From positions 1-28,134 of the forward strand of contig JAANBB010000482.1 of the NCBI GenBank assembly GCA_014621425.1: a DNA stretch of 28,134 nt, in the 5' to 3' direction. Numbering within the stretch: position 1 is the first letter of the stretch; each line of letters starts with the position of its first letter. Position numbers and translations under genes: made by a program. Of this stretch, positions 1 through 10,702 are shown one piece after another. The DNA comes from Cylindrodendrum hubeiense (Eukaryota > Ascomycota > Sordariomycetes > Hypocreales > Nectriaceae). The notes under the pieces were generated by a model. It did not search any database. It was not told where the DNA came from and saw only the letters and a program-made list of their open reading frames with translations.

Positions 1-200
1 GGTTAGACTGTTGCGAAGCGGAAGAAAGGTGAGCGCCGGGCTGGCAGAAGGTAGGGGAGCAGGGTGTCGGGGGCCGAGGTGAGGCAGCGACGGCGGGCGG
101 AACGGATTCGAATTGGATTGGACGGGATTGGGCGGGATGGGAGTGGATGGGCGGCGGATGTGGGAGTGAGAGGGTGGCTGGGATAAGGATGGGATTGGGA

Positions 201-230
201 ACAAGCAGACAAGCAGACAAGCAGACAAGA
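201..230. repeat. Short tandem repeat, 8-bp unit (caagcaga)
   Basis: The unit caagcaga is repeated about three to four times in a row. It is a simple microsatellite with no gene attached. Confidence 0.6.
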
Positions 231-1244
231 AGTTGAGCAGCAAGCAATCGGAGAAGGCAATCGGATAAAGCAATCGGGGAAAGTAACCGGCGAGTTTCAC
301 ACTCACAGGTCTTGTTCAATGGCTCGTGTCTGTGGCTCGCTGCGGGGGGAATCCTATCGTGAATCTCGGTTGACGCGCCCCCATGCCCGAGACAACGAGC
401 GGCAGCAGCGGTGGCGGGCGACCGCAAGTGGCAGCAAGTAGCAGTTGCAGGCGCAGCAGCAGTCGCGGCAGCAGTTGCAGCCGGCTCAAGCCCGCACGGC
501 GATTGATCAATGCTCGACCGATTGAGCGTGGCCGGGGTTAGCTTGCGGCGGTGGCGGCGGAAGTCAATTGCAATGGGCGGCGATGGGATAACGGGACAGT
601 TACGGGCGACGGGCGACGGGCGGCGGAGGTGAAGATTTGCAACGACGGGAGAGGGTCCCGGTCACGTTCTCATGGCCCGGAAAATTTGGGCACAGTCGCA
701 ACCGGTAGTCGCAGTCAGTCGCAGTCGCAGCCAGTGTAACAGTGGCAGAGGAGCAAGGGTCGGACAGGGCAGAGAGTGACTTGATCCCGGGGGCCTGGGG
801 GGAAAGATGGGGAGACAGGCGAGGCGAGAGTCGAGGCAAGGCAAGGCAAGGTAGGGCGAGGCGAGGCGAGGAACAGGACACAGGACGAGGGACGCCTACC
901 GCAAAGCAAAGATCTGATCAGTCAGAGCGAGCCAGCCGGGGGGGTACTCCGTAGTCAAAACAGATTGGGAGGGGGGGGACAGCGTGCGCCCTGTTGCCCA
1001 GATCCAGCCAGATCCGGTTTTTGGGGGGGCGAGAGAGGAAGCAGAATGAGGAGGCTGGAGGGCAGCAGCAGCAACGCGCATGCGGGCGGCGAGATATGAG
1101 GTGCGATTATCTACGGAGTCACTGCTTGGCCGCTCGGCGTTGTCTGGTGTGAGTGGGTAGCCTCTTTCTGGGACAGGGAGCCCGATGGATGCTGTCAATT
1201 GAATCGAGCAACCGATTGCTAGATTGATTTGCTAGAGCGCGGGC

Positions 1245-1322
1245 GGATAGTGGATAGTGGATAGTGAGTGGGTGTGAATGGGTGGTGAATGGGTGGTGAA
1301 TGGCGGATGGCGGATGGCGGGA
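1245..1322. repeat. G-rich imperfect tandem repeats (gtggata, gaatgggtggt, ggcggat)
   Basis: Three adjacent short repeat families follow one another on a strongly purine-rich strand: gtggata, then gaatgggtggt, then ggcggat. They explain the Ser/His/Pro-rich minus-strand frames over this stretch, which I do not regard as genes. Confidence 0.6.
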
Positions 1323-3532
1323 GTGATGGGCGCGATGGCTGTGCGCCATGAATTGGCAGAATTGATAAGCAGCAAACCGCCGCCGCGGTTCCCCCAATCC
1401 CGCGATATGATATGACGATACATATGACGATACAAGTCCATCCGTCTGCCTCTGATTTCGCTCGTCGCAAGGCCAGGGAAGCACCAATTGGCAGCTCCCC
1501 CACTCCAGACCAGATCATGCGTTGTGCCTTTCCCAAAATGCATCTGAAAGCACGCTGTTGGCTTCCCTCTCACGGCGTCGTCGTCGTTGGTTCTACAGCA
1601 GATTTCTCCAACCCGGCAGCAGCACCAGCAGCCGCCCCCATCTTTAATCTGTATTCAACGGCCGGGTATAGCCATACCTTGTCTGTTGTTGGGGGCCCTG
1701 TCAGTTTTCGTTTGCCCTTCCAATCCGCGGTCTGCATTTCGAGAGCTTTGATGCTGATGCTGCTCGCTGCTCGCCCCCCCACCTTGTGACGCCGCAGCAC
1801 GCAAATCAAGTAAAAAGCAAGCCTCCATTCATCCATCATGTGCCCGCTGCTTGTAAGCCCGTTACCCCGTGCCACTCCCCAAAGAGGAATCCTACGGCGG
1901 CCAACAAGCCGAGGCCGTCGAATTGGATGACAACATAGGCAGGAAAACCGCCCCCGTCAGCCTAAGGGGACCCAACCCGGGTATTGTACAGGATCGTACA
2001 GGTGCGGTACGGCGCCTCTCTCAGCCTCGATCTTCATTACCTCACAACCTTGGCATCGCCAGCCCAGTGTCGTTATTCACGCATGCCTCTCGCCCTGCCT
2101 GAAATAGGCATATGTAGCCTCCCCCCACCCCCCGCTCTCCAACGTCAGAAGCCCGTTTCAACATCTGCCTGTCTCGAACGTCGGCCGCACGCATGCCTTA
2201 CATGCCTGACATGGCTTTAGGTAGCTGCACAGGAGGTCGCGGGCAACTAATGAATGGAGGGAAGGAAACCTGACGGCAATAGCACAGCACAGCACAGCAC
2301 CGCAGCAGCAAAAGCACAGCGAAGCGGGGCCCCGTCCTCGAGACGCACACCACACACCCCCTGGACCATGGGAACCACGTCTACGACTCCCGAGCAGACA
2401 TGCCGGCGCCGTATTCGTATGGGAACAGGCAGATGGAGACGATCAAGTGACTTGCGCCATCGATGGCCGATTGCTAGAGGATCGATGCTTGTAGATGACT
2501 CAACGGCGGAAGTCCAAGTGCGCTGTCGTCCCTTGTTTTCTTGTCGGGGGCAACAGACAGCAGCCGCCAGCTTAGACGGTGAGCCCGTCTGTCTGCCACG
2601 TCTGCTAGGTTGACTGGGTTGATTGGGTTGGCTGGGTTGGCTGGGTTGGACACGCCTCGTCCAAGTTCTCGTCTCCTGCCTCTCGTCTCATCTCTCTTCT
2701 CTCATTCAACAAAAAGCGACAGAAGAAAGCCGTGCACATTGTCCACGTCAGATAGTACCCTCCAAGTCTCTGCCTAGTCTAGCCATTTCCTCAATTGAGA
2801 AAAGGGAGGAAAGAGGGAAAAAAGGGTCCTAGCAACTGATTTAATAAATAAATAAAAACCTTCGAGGTGTCCAGACGAGCCTCCGATGCAACCAGGGTGC
2901 TGTCCCCCCACCTAACCCACAAACCCACACCCCCAATGCTGCATCTCTGCATCTCTGCATTGACTTAGAGTCCCTTGTCAGAAAGCCCCCAGGCTAGGAG
3001 AGTCTCCATTCTAAAAGAGTTCAGTCCCCCCAGTCTCTCAGTCCAAAGACCCGTCACGGTCCCAAATATGGATCCCCAAAGCAGCACCACCAGTGCACAA
3101 CGCAGCGGCAGCGGCAGCGCAGTAGCCCAAATCGTGCACCCCCGGCCCAGCCCCAAGGGCCGATCCGGCACCGCCTCTCAGGGATCATGTGGTTTTCTGC
3201 ACCGAGTATGCGGACGTAGTATTCGTACACGAGAGGGCCTGCTTCTTTTCTCCTCTTTTTCCCTCGAGAACGAAACGAGCGTTTTTTTTCTGCTTCTCCC
3301 TCCTTGTTCCTGGCCGGCCCTCAACGAGACCGGGGCACGGGGCCCGGAAGCTGAGGTGCTCTCAACCTCTGCATCCGCGCTCGGGGCCTCTCGCGCGGCC
3401 CGCCGAGAGACTCCTCATCGAGATCTATAGCCCGCCAGAGTTTGCATAGTACAGAGCTGCCGTGGGCCGTTGGGCCCGGGCCTGCCAGGCAGTATTACTA
3501 GGGATGCAAGGCAGTCCAAAGTCCTTGCTACC

Positions 3533-3542
3533 TACCTAGGTA
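3533..3542. promoter_or_regulatory. Palindrome TACCTAGGTA (copy 1)
   Basis: Perfect 10-bp palindrome inside a run of CTACCTACC/GGTACCTACC. The same 10-mer recurs at 22875-22884 and 24176-24185, always outside coding sequence. The function is unknown; a bound site or a mutation-prone simple sequence are both possible. Confidence 0.4.
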
Positions 3543-4393
3543 CCTACCGTATGTACGCCTGTTCCCTCGACCAGGTACTCCGTACTATCCTTTCGGTCCC
3601 GGACCCGACGGACTGAGTCTCCGCATCTCCGCGTCTCATACCGTCTCAATGCCACTCGCTCCTTGCCCAAGTCACTCACCGAGTCCCGCCATTCACGGAC
3701 CCAGCTAGGGATTGCGCACGTACTGTACTTGCAAAGAATTATGGATGTCAATTGCTGCCAATTACGTAGGTATCCTATCTCTTTATCCCATCCATGCCTT
3801 ACACCGCCAGTCTCGGTCCCGCGAGGTAGCCAGACTCCTTCGTATTTTGATTCTTCATCAACTTCTTCCATGTTACTGTTCCTGTTCTTCTTCGTAATAG
3901 GCAAAAAAGGCAAAATAAAGCAAACCAAAGACCCGTGGGTCGGACAGCGTCGCCCATTCCACAACGCCTCCATCTCATCCTAGCCTCTACCTGCTCTGCT
4001 TCTGCTTCAGCGAGCCCCGTCATGCCAAGTCTTGGTCATGTTTGTGGGATTGCCTTCCGTCATGTAGCCGATATGCCACTGTTGCCCTCCCCACTTGCCC
4101 AGCTCGTTTGTTGCTGGAGTCAAGGGCGTGTTTCCTGTTTCCATCCCATCGCCGTCCAAGAAGCCATAAGTCTATTACAAAAATATTTCCCAAGCAAAAC
4201 CCCGTATCTAAGTAAACGCCGGTCCCAATGCCTCGTCGCTGTCATTTTAAGGGGGTATTATCGACGTAAGCGGTACTCTCTTTCCCGCCCATCCCAAACA
4301 GAAATGTCGCGTAGAATTGGATTTGTCGTCTCGTCGGGTTGCAACTCGAAACGCTCAAACGCCGGAAAAATGCGGTACACCCGGTTTGCTCCT

Positions 4394-6382
4394 TTAGACC
4401 CTGTCCTCGTCGTCGTCGTAGTCCGTAAAAAGACCCTCGTCCAGGAGCGGGTCCTCCTCCTCTGGCAGCACCACGTCACGGTAGCCTCCACCCTCGGTGA
4501 TTTGAGAGCTCAGGTACGCGCCCGCGATAGTGATGAGCCCACTGAACCACCAGGCCAGTCCGGAATACCCAGTCTGCAGGCCCAGGGAGTATAGCAGTCC
4601 GGACAGTGTTGGTCCCAGTGCGCGGCACAGACTCGCAGTGGACGCCGCGATGCCGTTGATGGTCCCCAGGACCTGCTTCGAAGGGGCCGAGTTCGCCAGT
4701 AGAATTGCATTGCTGGGGTACGCCATGGTCGCGAATGTGCACTTCCATATGACGAGCAGGTAGATGGCCGGCATTCTCATCCTGTCGGGGAGCAGCACCA
4801 AATACGGGGTAACGAGGTACAGCGCAAAGTACGAGAAGGCCAACATTCGGAACAATCGAAGCGAGCCCAGTCGTCGGGTAACCGGCGGGACGATCAGGTA
4901 GTTGGAAAGCAGGGAGTAGACACCCTGTACCGACATAATGACACCAATGGTCTTCGTCTCAAGGCCAAAGCCGTCAGTAAACCTGAAAGGTAGTTCCAGG
5001 ATCGGGTGCTCGGGTTTCGAGGTGCTGAGGAAGACGGGGAACAGCTGATCAAAAGTCATGGTGTGGCTGAAAGCACGCATTAGCAAGGTGCCAAGAGCCA
5101 ATGGAACAGGGGCTAACTTACAAAGCCAAGATGCCGTATGATATGATGTTCATAATGACCGGCCTTGTAAAAGTCTTCTGCTTCCGCTCCTGCTCGACAA
5201 TGGGCGCGTCCGGCTCGAGCGGCTCACTCACGAGAGACCTGGTATCGGCTTGGGGTGAAAGGCGGGGTGAGTTTTCCTGGCTCTGGTAGGCGGGGAGCAC
5301 TTCGTCGTCATCCGAGTTCGTCGAGGGTGCACGCGACGATACGTTGATCACGTATCCAGTCCGCTGCTCGCCATCCAGAAGGGCCTGCTTCTCGGGGCCT
5401 CGGTTTCGTCCGTTGCACTTGGCCACTCCGCCGAACAGTTGAAGCAGGTATTCACCCATCTCGCGTCCACGGTCCCGCTGGGACTTCTTGCCGGAGTGCG
5501 TTTCCTCCAGGAAGAGAAGACCGATTATGACGCCGACGAAAACTGTGGCGGCGCTGAAAAGATTAGGGAGAAGGTAGGGGTATTTGTCCCAAATTGTTCC
5601 GCGGGCGAAGATCTCAGGGTAGCTGATGCAGGGTCGCGCCAGAGCTCCTCCGATCATGGGGCCAATGATGGACCTGCGCATTTTGGTCAGCACAAACACC
5701 ATGCCAATCAGATTTCCACGACTTACCCAATACACCACACCATTGGCATGATCGTATAAGCACGAGCTGTTCCCTGTCAGTATTGCATTTCCTAGCAGAT
5801 TTCGGGGCAAAACCCACGTTGTTGTTCCTTGACAGTCACGAGTTCAGCCACGGTCGTCTGCAGCACTCCAATGTTTCTAGGACATCGTCAGTCTCGAGTT
5901 CACAGAACCCCTCTAGCTAGGCGCCATACCCATTGAGGAGACCTCCCAGTGCACGGGCGAAGAGAGCCACGGGCAAGTTGGGAGCAAAGCCAAAAGCAAG
6001 GACGCTCAGGGCAGTTCCGATCAAGCCAGTCAAAAGTACAGGTTTCCGTCCAATCTTGTCACTGAGTCGTCCCCAAAGGACGCCTGTCGAAAACTCGGCC
6101 AGGGTGAAAGCTGAAGTGACCATGCCGGCGTAGACAGAGATCTTGTTGGTGTCGTCGGTGATGTTGAAATCTTCAATCATGTAGTAGATGTAGGGAAAGA
6201 TGGACATGAATGCAATCGGTTCGCATATCCGGCAGCAGGCTACAACAGTTAGAGACGAGCTCCCAGCGCGAGCGGAACAGTGATATCATACCAAGTACAA
6301 ACATCTGCTTGGCGGGGAACGGGGGAGCTCTTCGGCCAGCATCGCTGCGACTGGCGGCCCCGAGGCGACGACTCCTCCCCAT
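4394..6382 (-). CDS. Major facilitator superfamily transporter (ZIFL/YCR023C-like), 6 exons
   Basis: A multi-spanning membrane transporter. By eye the exons are 6382-6292, 6239-5930, 5876-5818, 5766-5727, 5673-5122 and 5066-4394, summing to 1725 nt (574 aa) in frame. Every intron is GT...AG and 51-55 nt long. Visible motifs are the MFS loop 2-3 signature GRLSDKIGRKP (about residues 87-97), ARALGGLLNGNIG (125-137) and GSIIGPMIGG (about 167-176). A long hydrophilic loop rich in Ser, Asp and Gln separates the two halves, and the tail is very acidic. This layout matches the fungal YCR023C and plant zinc-induced-facilitator-like proteins (established family knowledge); the substrate cannot be read from sequence. 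The start is the ATG at 6382, 30 codons before the first splice; an in-frame TGA lies further upstream, but an extra 5' exon is possible because related proteins often have a longer cytosolic N-terminus. It has no close gene partner. Confidence 0.9.
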
Positions 6383-6798
6383 GTTTGCTATTGGACTCGG
6401 GCTGGTCACAGCTCTGGTCGTCTGATACGGCCTGTGTCAAGGCCAGTTGGTGGAACAGGTTCGGTACAAGGACGGTCTCGTGTAGCACAGTCAATGCCGA
6501 AGGTATTCGAATCGGTCCGAGGTGCCGTAGGATGTGGTAACGGGGGCTGTCGTAAAGAGGATGAGATGATGGCGGCGGCGATGGTGGGCGCGGTGTGGGA
6601 TGGGTGGTGGTGAGGTGAGATGATGTGCGAGGTAAAATCAAACTGGTGCCAAAAACGAGCAAGGAAGGGGTATCTGGGCACAAGTGGCGGAGGAAGACAA
6701 GACACTAATGGGAGTAGAAGGATCACAGAAGGGAAAGAGAAGAATCACGACGGGGAGTGGATACACTTATAAGAGAGAGAGAGGGCCGGAGCGCGGGA

Positions 6799-6846
6799 GT
6801 GTGTAGGTGTGTGTAGGTGTGTGTAGGTGTGTGTAGGAGTGTGTAA
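6799..6846. repeat. Minisatellite, 10-bp unit (gtgtaggtgt)
   Basis: About four to five head-to-tail copies of gtgtaggtgt, the last ones diverged. It lies roughly 420 bp upstream of the transporter start codon, so it may fall in that gene's upstream region. Confidence 0.75.
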
Positions 6847-7127
6847 GAAGTGCGGTAGCGCCACCCCTCGGGCTGGGGTACAGGTGGGCATTAGCCATCT
6901 TGGAGCAGAGCAAATTAGACCCAAGATTGGAACGGGCGGTGACATGAGGACAAGAGGGCAAATCTCCTGTCCAACAAAAGGCAATGCGGCGAGCGGCGAA
7001 CGGCTCCAACTCTCGGGGCAGCATGACACTGGGCGGTGGGGCGTCTGGAAGACTGGAAGAGCGCCGGGACGCCAGACAAGCAGGCGGACCCTGGTTGACA
7101 GGGCGGACTGGCCTTGCAGCGTGTGCG

Positions 7128-7185
7128 CAGGCGTGCAGGCTAACAGGCGTGCAGGCTAACAGGCTAGCAGGCGTGCAGCAGCAGG
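7128..7185. repeat. Tandem repeat of caggcgtgcaggctaa type
   Basis: The 16-bp unit caggcgtgcaggctaa appears about three times, with a shortened copy (caggctag) between. No coding frame runs through it convincingly. Confidence 0.65.
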
Positions 7186-7236
7186 TCCATCGGTCGGGTC
7201 GCCTGGGTCGACTGGGTCGCCGGGTCCTCTCCTAGA

Positions 7237-7273
7237 CTCTTGTCTCTGGGCCCGGGGGCCCGGGGGCCCTAGA
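7237..7273. repeat. GC-rich palindromic element
   Basis: Tandem gggcccggggg units make a strongly self-complementary GC stretch bounded by tctctggg and ccctaga. Single strands could fold into a stable hairpin. No gene end is nearby, so I do not call it a terminator. Confidence 0.45.
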
Positions 7274-7500
7274 CACCTGGATCCACGGCCGATGGCCCAC
7301 GGTCTATGGGTGTCTGTGTGGCATGGGAATGGGGCTCTGACGCCCAAGTACCTCGCATGTACCCAGCCAGGGTCACCGAGGGTGGGCGCGTTGAGACTTG
7401 GCATGGGGCCCGAGAGGGCGAGCAGGGGGGCGTGCGTCTGGCCGGTTCGACGAGGCGGACGCCGGACGGGGACGTGAGCCGAGCAAAATCAGCCGAAACC

Positions 7501-7559
7501 AGCGACACACCAGCGACACCAGCGACATCAGCGACACCAGCGACACCAGCGACACCAGC
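7501..7559. repeat. Microsatellite, 9-bp unit (agcgacacc)
   Basis: Six to seven copies of agcgacacc. The 9-bp period keeps a frame open (Ser-Asp-Thr or Ala-Thr-Pro repeats), which accounts for the small ORFs here; there is no other sign of coding. Confidence 0.75.
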
Positions 7560-8541
7560 AAAACGCCATGGACTGACGGCCAGGTTCGAGCTTAATTATT
7601 GGGCGCGCCTTCTAGAGCCCACAGCCCACTCGACGCTAAGCTTCTACCCCGGCATTCTCGTCGCGTGGCTCACGAAACAAGGCTCGTTCTGCTGGCGACG
7701 TTGAACCCGCCCGCCGACGAGGGAGAGGAGGAAAAAAAAACAACCGGCCCTCGTCACTGGGCCCGCGGCCGCGGGGAGCCTCGCTACCGCGGGCTGGCCC
7801 AAAGGAGGGGTGTGGGTGAGCGTGTGGGTGCGTGAGTGCGTAGTCAACCGTGTGGTTGCCAGGACTAGCATGGCCATGACATGGCAAGTCGACGAGGTGA
7901 TAACCGGACCAGGACAACGCTGGTTCTTGACAATGAGGCGGACTCTGACCGTTGTCGCCGTGGAAGGGGGAAAAAATTGCTGTTGGCGAGGAGGCGGTGA
8001 ATACTCAATAACGGTTCCGGCGGCAGCTCGTGGTCACACGGAAACGGCCCCCGGGTCACCTCAGCGCAGTCATGGACCAACAGGAAGGGGACGGTTCCGG
8101 ATGGGCCGCCCTCCTCAATCACATTGACCACCAATTGCTCGCAGTGGAAGCCTCTCGTCGAAACAGAGAATCAGACTGCAACCAGCTGCTAGGGCGCATG
8201 GCGTGGCATCGCCCGTCCTGTTCGCCTTGGCGGTGCAACGTACGGTGACGTCGATCTGGGCAGAGCCCTCTGCCTCGGGATGAGGATATCGGTCCCCCAG
8301 ACATCCGATAGGAGAGTGTAGTAGTTCCCTCGTTGTTTCCTCGTCGTCTCTCTTTGTTTCCTGGCCCGCGCAGCGGTTGGCTGCCGTGCCTCCCGACGCC
8401 GGAGGCTGCCTCTCTGTATGTGGTGTGGTTCTCTCTTTGTCATTGCTTCTATTCACCCACCCACCACCAACCAACTCGACCCTCCTGCGAACCACTTGCG
8501 CCCTGCAGCAAGCAATGCCCTATTTGCCTAGACACGCCCTC

Positions 8542-8561
8542 TTTTTTTTTTTTTTTTTTTT
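8542..8561. repeat. Poly-T run of 20 bases
   Basis: Uninterrupted run of 20 T residues. It could be the A-tail of a minus-strand retroposed sequence or a slippage product; I see no target-site duplication or recognisable element beside it. Confidence 0.7.
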
Positions 8562-9585
8562 CCGAACTAGATTACGATGTGCAGGGCCAGCAGATGCCCA
8601 TAATGCAGCGAGGAGTCATTCGGGATTCCACTGGTGATGAAATTGCCAACACCACCGTAGCACCACAGCCCCATCGTATCGCTGGCATGTCCCACCGCGC
8701 ACACTCGGGTTTCCGTTGGACGTTTCGATGCAGTCCTGGTCCTCTCGGAGACTTGGGCACGAGACCTACAAAGACGCAGGAAACGGGCCAGCGGGGCTGC
8801 TAGGCTTTCCTTGACGTGCTACGCTGCACGACGTAGTGCCGAAGAGGGACGATTTGACGATTTGATCTCGGGCCAGATGCAACCTCTCACACATCCGTCG
8901 GCCGAAAAGCACCTATCTGGGCCGAGATTTCAAAGATTGTCCCAAAGCGTGGATTGCCTACGTAGTATGCAGCGAATTTCCCGGATCAAGTTGCTCCGAT
9001 TAACTACAGGTGCAATGGCTACATACACGGAGCCCGGCGGGGCTAATGACACGGATACCCATAATGAGGGTCTGGGGGTTCCTTGACAGAGACTCCATCC
9101 AGACTCGCCGGCAGGCCAAACGCATCTTGGAGTCGAGTTGTCACATCAGACTGAGGATAGCAGGCTCGATGATGGAGTCAATCCACCAGTGACTGTTCTC
9201 TCATTACACGTACATACAAGTACGTAAAGCACCACATTGAAGAAACGGTGTAGGTGGATGGATGTGCGTGCTGCTGCGGCTTGCCTGGCCCTAGGGCAGG
9301 GCAAAGGGCTTCTCACAAGGTAGCGGACCTCTAGAAGTTGGAGTCCCCGCGGAATGCCGGCCTCGGTCAGCAAGGAGCCACATACCCGGGTTGACAAGAC
9401 GGGCTCCATCGCGGGGCGAGGTTCTTAGAGGTGAGCAGGGGGAAGGCAGAGGCAAGCGAGGAGATGGACCTGCCCAATGACGAGAGGATCCATGGAGGGG
9501 GTTTGACGATGGAAGGGTGTGAGGGAACAGGGGAGGGCAGAGCGAAAACGTCCTCGTCACCAGGAACCCGAGACATTGTCACCGC

Positions 9586-9619
9586 CATGCCTGCCATGCC
9601 TGCCATGCCATGCCATGCC
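9586..9619. repeat. catgcctgc/catgc tandem repeat
   Basis: Two to three copies of catgcctgc followed by three catgc units. Simple repeat; the Met-Pro-Ala frame across it is a by-product. Confidence 0.6.
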
Positions 9620-9910
9620 GGACCCTTCGCCTGGCCCCCCCAGGCACGTGGAGCCGGTGGTGCCAGCCACCATCTGGCGCGCAGCCCACTGAGCCCAGAG
9701 CTGAGACTGGCGGTGATGGGGGGATTTCCGGCGGTGGTGGTTTCAAGCCAGGGCCCCAACCCGGGAAATTGGGCATCACGAATAGGCCCACGCGGGTCTC
9801 CGGGGCCTCCCTGACTCGCTGCTAGCAACCCTGGGAGAGGCCCACCCGCACCCAACCCGCTGGGCCGTCAGCCCCCAACGACAGTGCCGGATGGGCTGCC
9901 GACTCCACAG

Positions 9911-10702
9911 ATGCAAACTAAAGTGCAAGGCCGGGTGTTGAGCTTTTGTTGGAGTTTGTCGTGCTGGTCGCTTTGGGCCCTCCTACTGGTAGCCGCTTTA
10001 TTTCAACAAAACTCCACGGATGGGGCTGTGATGCAACAGCTGTCACCCCATGCCGCGAGTTATCTCCGTACTACTATGATGGTATGTACCGTACAAACGC
10101 CCTCGGTACGTGACGAATTCTGGCAATGCCGGTCTAGGGGATACGGGTCCAGGACGGGGTACGCACGTCGTGCAGCGCAAACGCCGTCCCAGACCGTAGA
10201 CCCTCGCTCGCTATCTGATCCCCTTCCAGTACATCCGAAGGCTCCACGCACACCGAACAGGCTTCCCAGTGCATCGGTCAAATCCAAAGGCCTGTCCTCT
10301 TGCCGTCTTTGTAAATTGCGGCGGCTGTCATGTATGGCCATGTATGGTCATGTACATAGGTGGTGCAGTATCCCGTACGTTGCGCACTATGTAGTGGCTT
10401 CGCGCACACCCTCGGCATCCATATATATAGGTTTATATGTACGCATGTCGTGCAGCAGGTACTTTGTCCAGACTCGCCTCAGTCCCGACGACGTGGACGC
10501 ACTGAGGCGCTTGCCGAAGCGGCGCCAGATCTACCTGACCAGCCCAATGTGCAGCGTCAGTCTCATCGGTGAAGCCCAAACCGTCAACGGCACTGCATTA
10601 TGCGATGCTGCGGCCTCAACTTCGACGGGCCCCAAAAGGGCCACAGGTCAGCGAGGCTCACCGCCAGCTGGCCACGGCGCCTGGAGTCCAAGTGTCGCGT
10701 AA
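9911..10702 (+). CDS. Doubtful 263-codon ORF with a hydrophobic N-terminus
   Basis: This is the longest uninterrupted plus-strand frame in the gene-free region, and I do not recognise it. Counting from the ATG at 9911, residues about 10-31 are strongly hydrophobic (Leu, Trp, Ala, Cys) and would pass as a signal peptide or membrane anchor. The rest is Arg/Ser-rich with scattered cysteines and no known motif. Against a real gene: the frame crosses low-complexity DNA (a catgtatgg repeat near 10330-10350 and a tatatata run near 10422), has no family resemblance, and stands alone. A secreted lineage-specific protein is possible, but a chance open frame in GC-rich DNA is more likely. Confidence 0.15.
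   Translation: MQTKVQGRVLSFCWSLSCWSLWALLLVAALFQQNSTDGAVMQQLSPHAASYLRTTMMVCTVQTPSVRDEFWQCRSRGYGSRTGYARRAAQTPSQTVDPRSLSDPLPVHPKAPRTPNRLPSASVKSKGLSSCRLCKLRRLSCMAMYGHVHRWCSIPYVAHYVVASRTPSASIYIGLYVRMSCSRYFVQTRLSPDDVDALRRLPKRRQIYLTSPMCSVSLIGEAQTVNGTALCDAAASTSTGPKRATGQRGSPPAGHGAWSPSVA

Larger units (their letters stand above)
1..4393. other. Gene-free intergenic region, left part
   Basis: I see no gene here. Frames longer than 60 codons are mostly low-complexity, lack a convincing ATG, or are rich in Ser, Pro and Arg from GC-rich repeats. Visible contents are short tandem repeats (about 201-230, 838-876, 1245-1322 and 2599-2650), a G-rich run near 968-979, and a cluster of palindromic TACCTAGGTA/TACTCCGTA motifs at 3533-3584. 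The last several hundred bases before 4394 should contain the 3' untranslated region of the minus-strand transporter. The left edge may be the flank of a gene outside the window. Confidence 0.6.
6383..9883. other. Repeat-rich intergenic region upstream of the transporter
   Basis: No supportable gene. The region just above 6382 must hold the transporter promoter and 5' leader; a TTATAA element followed by a GA-rich run lies at about 6770-6785. Beyond it are tandem repeats near 6.8, 7.1, 7.5 and 9.6 kb, a GC palindrome near 7.25 kb and a 20-bp poly-T run at 8542-8561. ORFs here are short or follow the repeats. One 59-codon frame at 8072-8248 looks slightly protein-like but has no partner exon I can defend. 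Confidence 0.55.

Noticed and set aside
1412..1789. 125-codon plus-strand ORF
   Set aside because: Composition follows the local sequence, no motif, and overlapping frames of similar length are open on the other strand.
2975..3430. Plus-strand ORF of 151 codons; an internal ATG at 3068 begins a Ser-rich peptide
   Set aside because: The frame opens at a non-ATG codon, has no motif, crosses a T-rich run, and an equally good overlapping frame (3189-3449) exists. No splice model gave a protein-like product.
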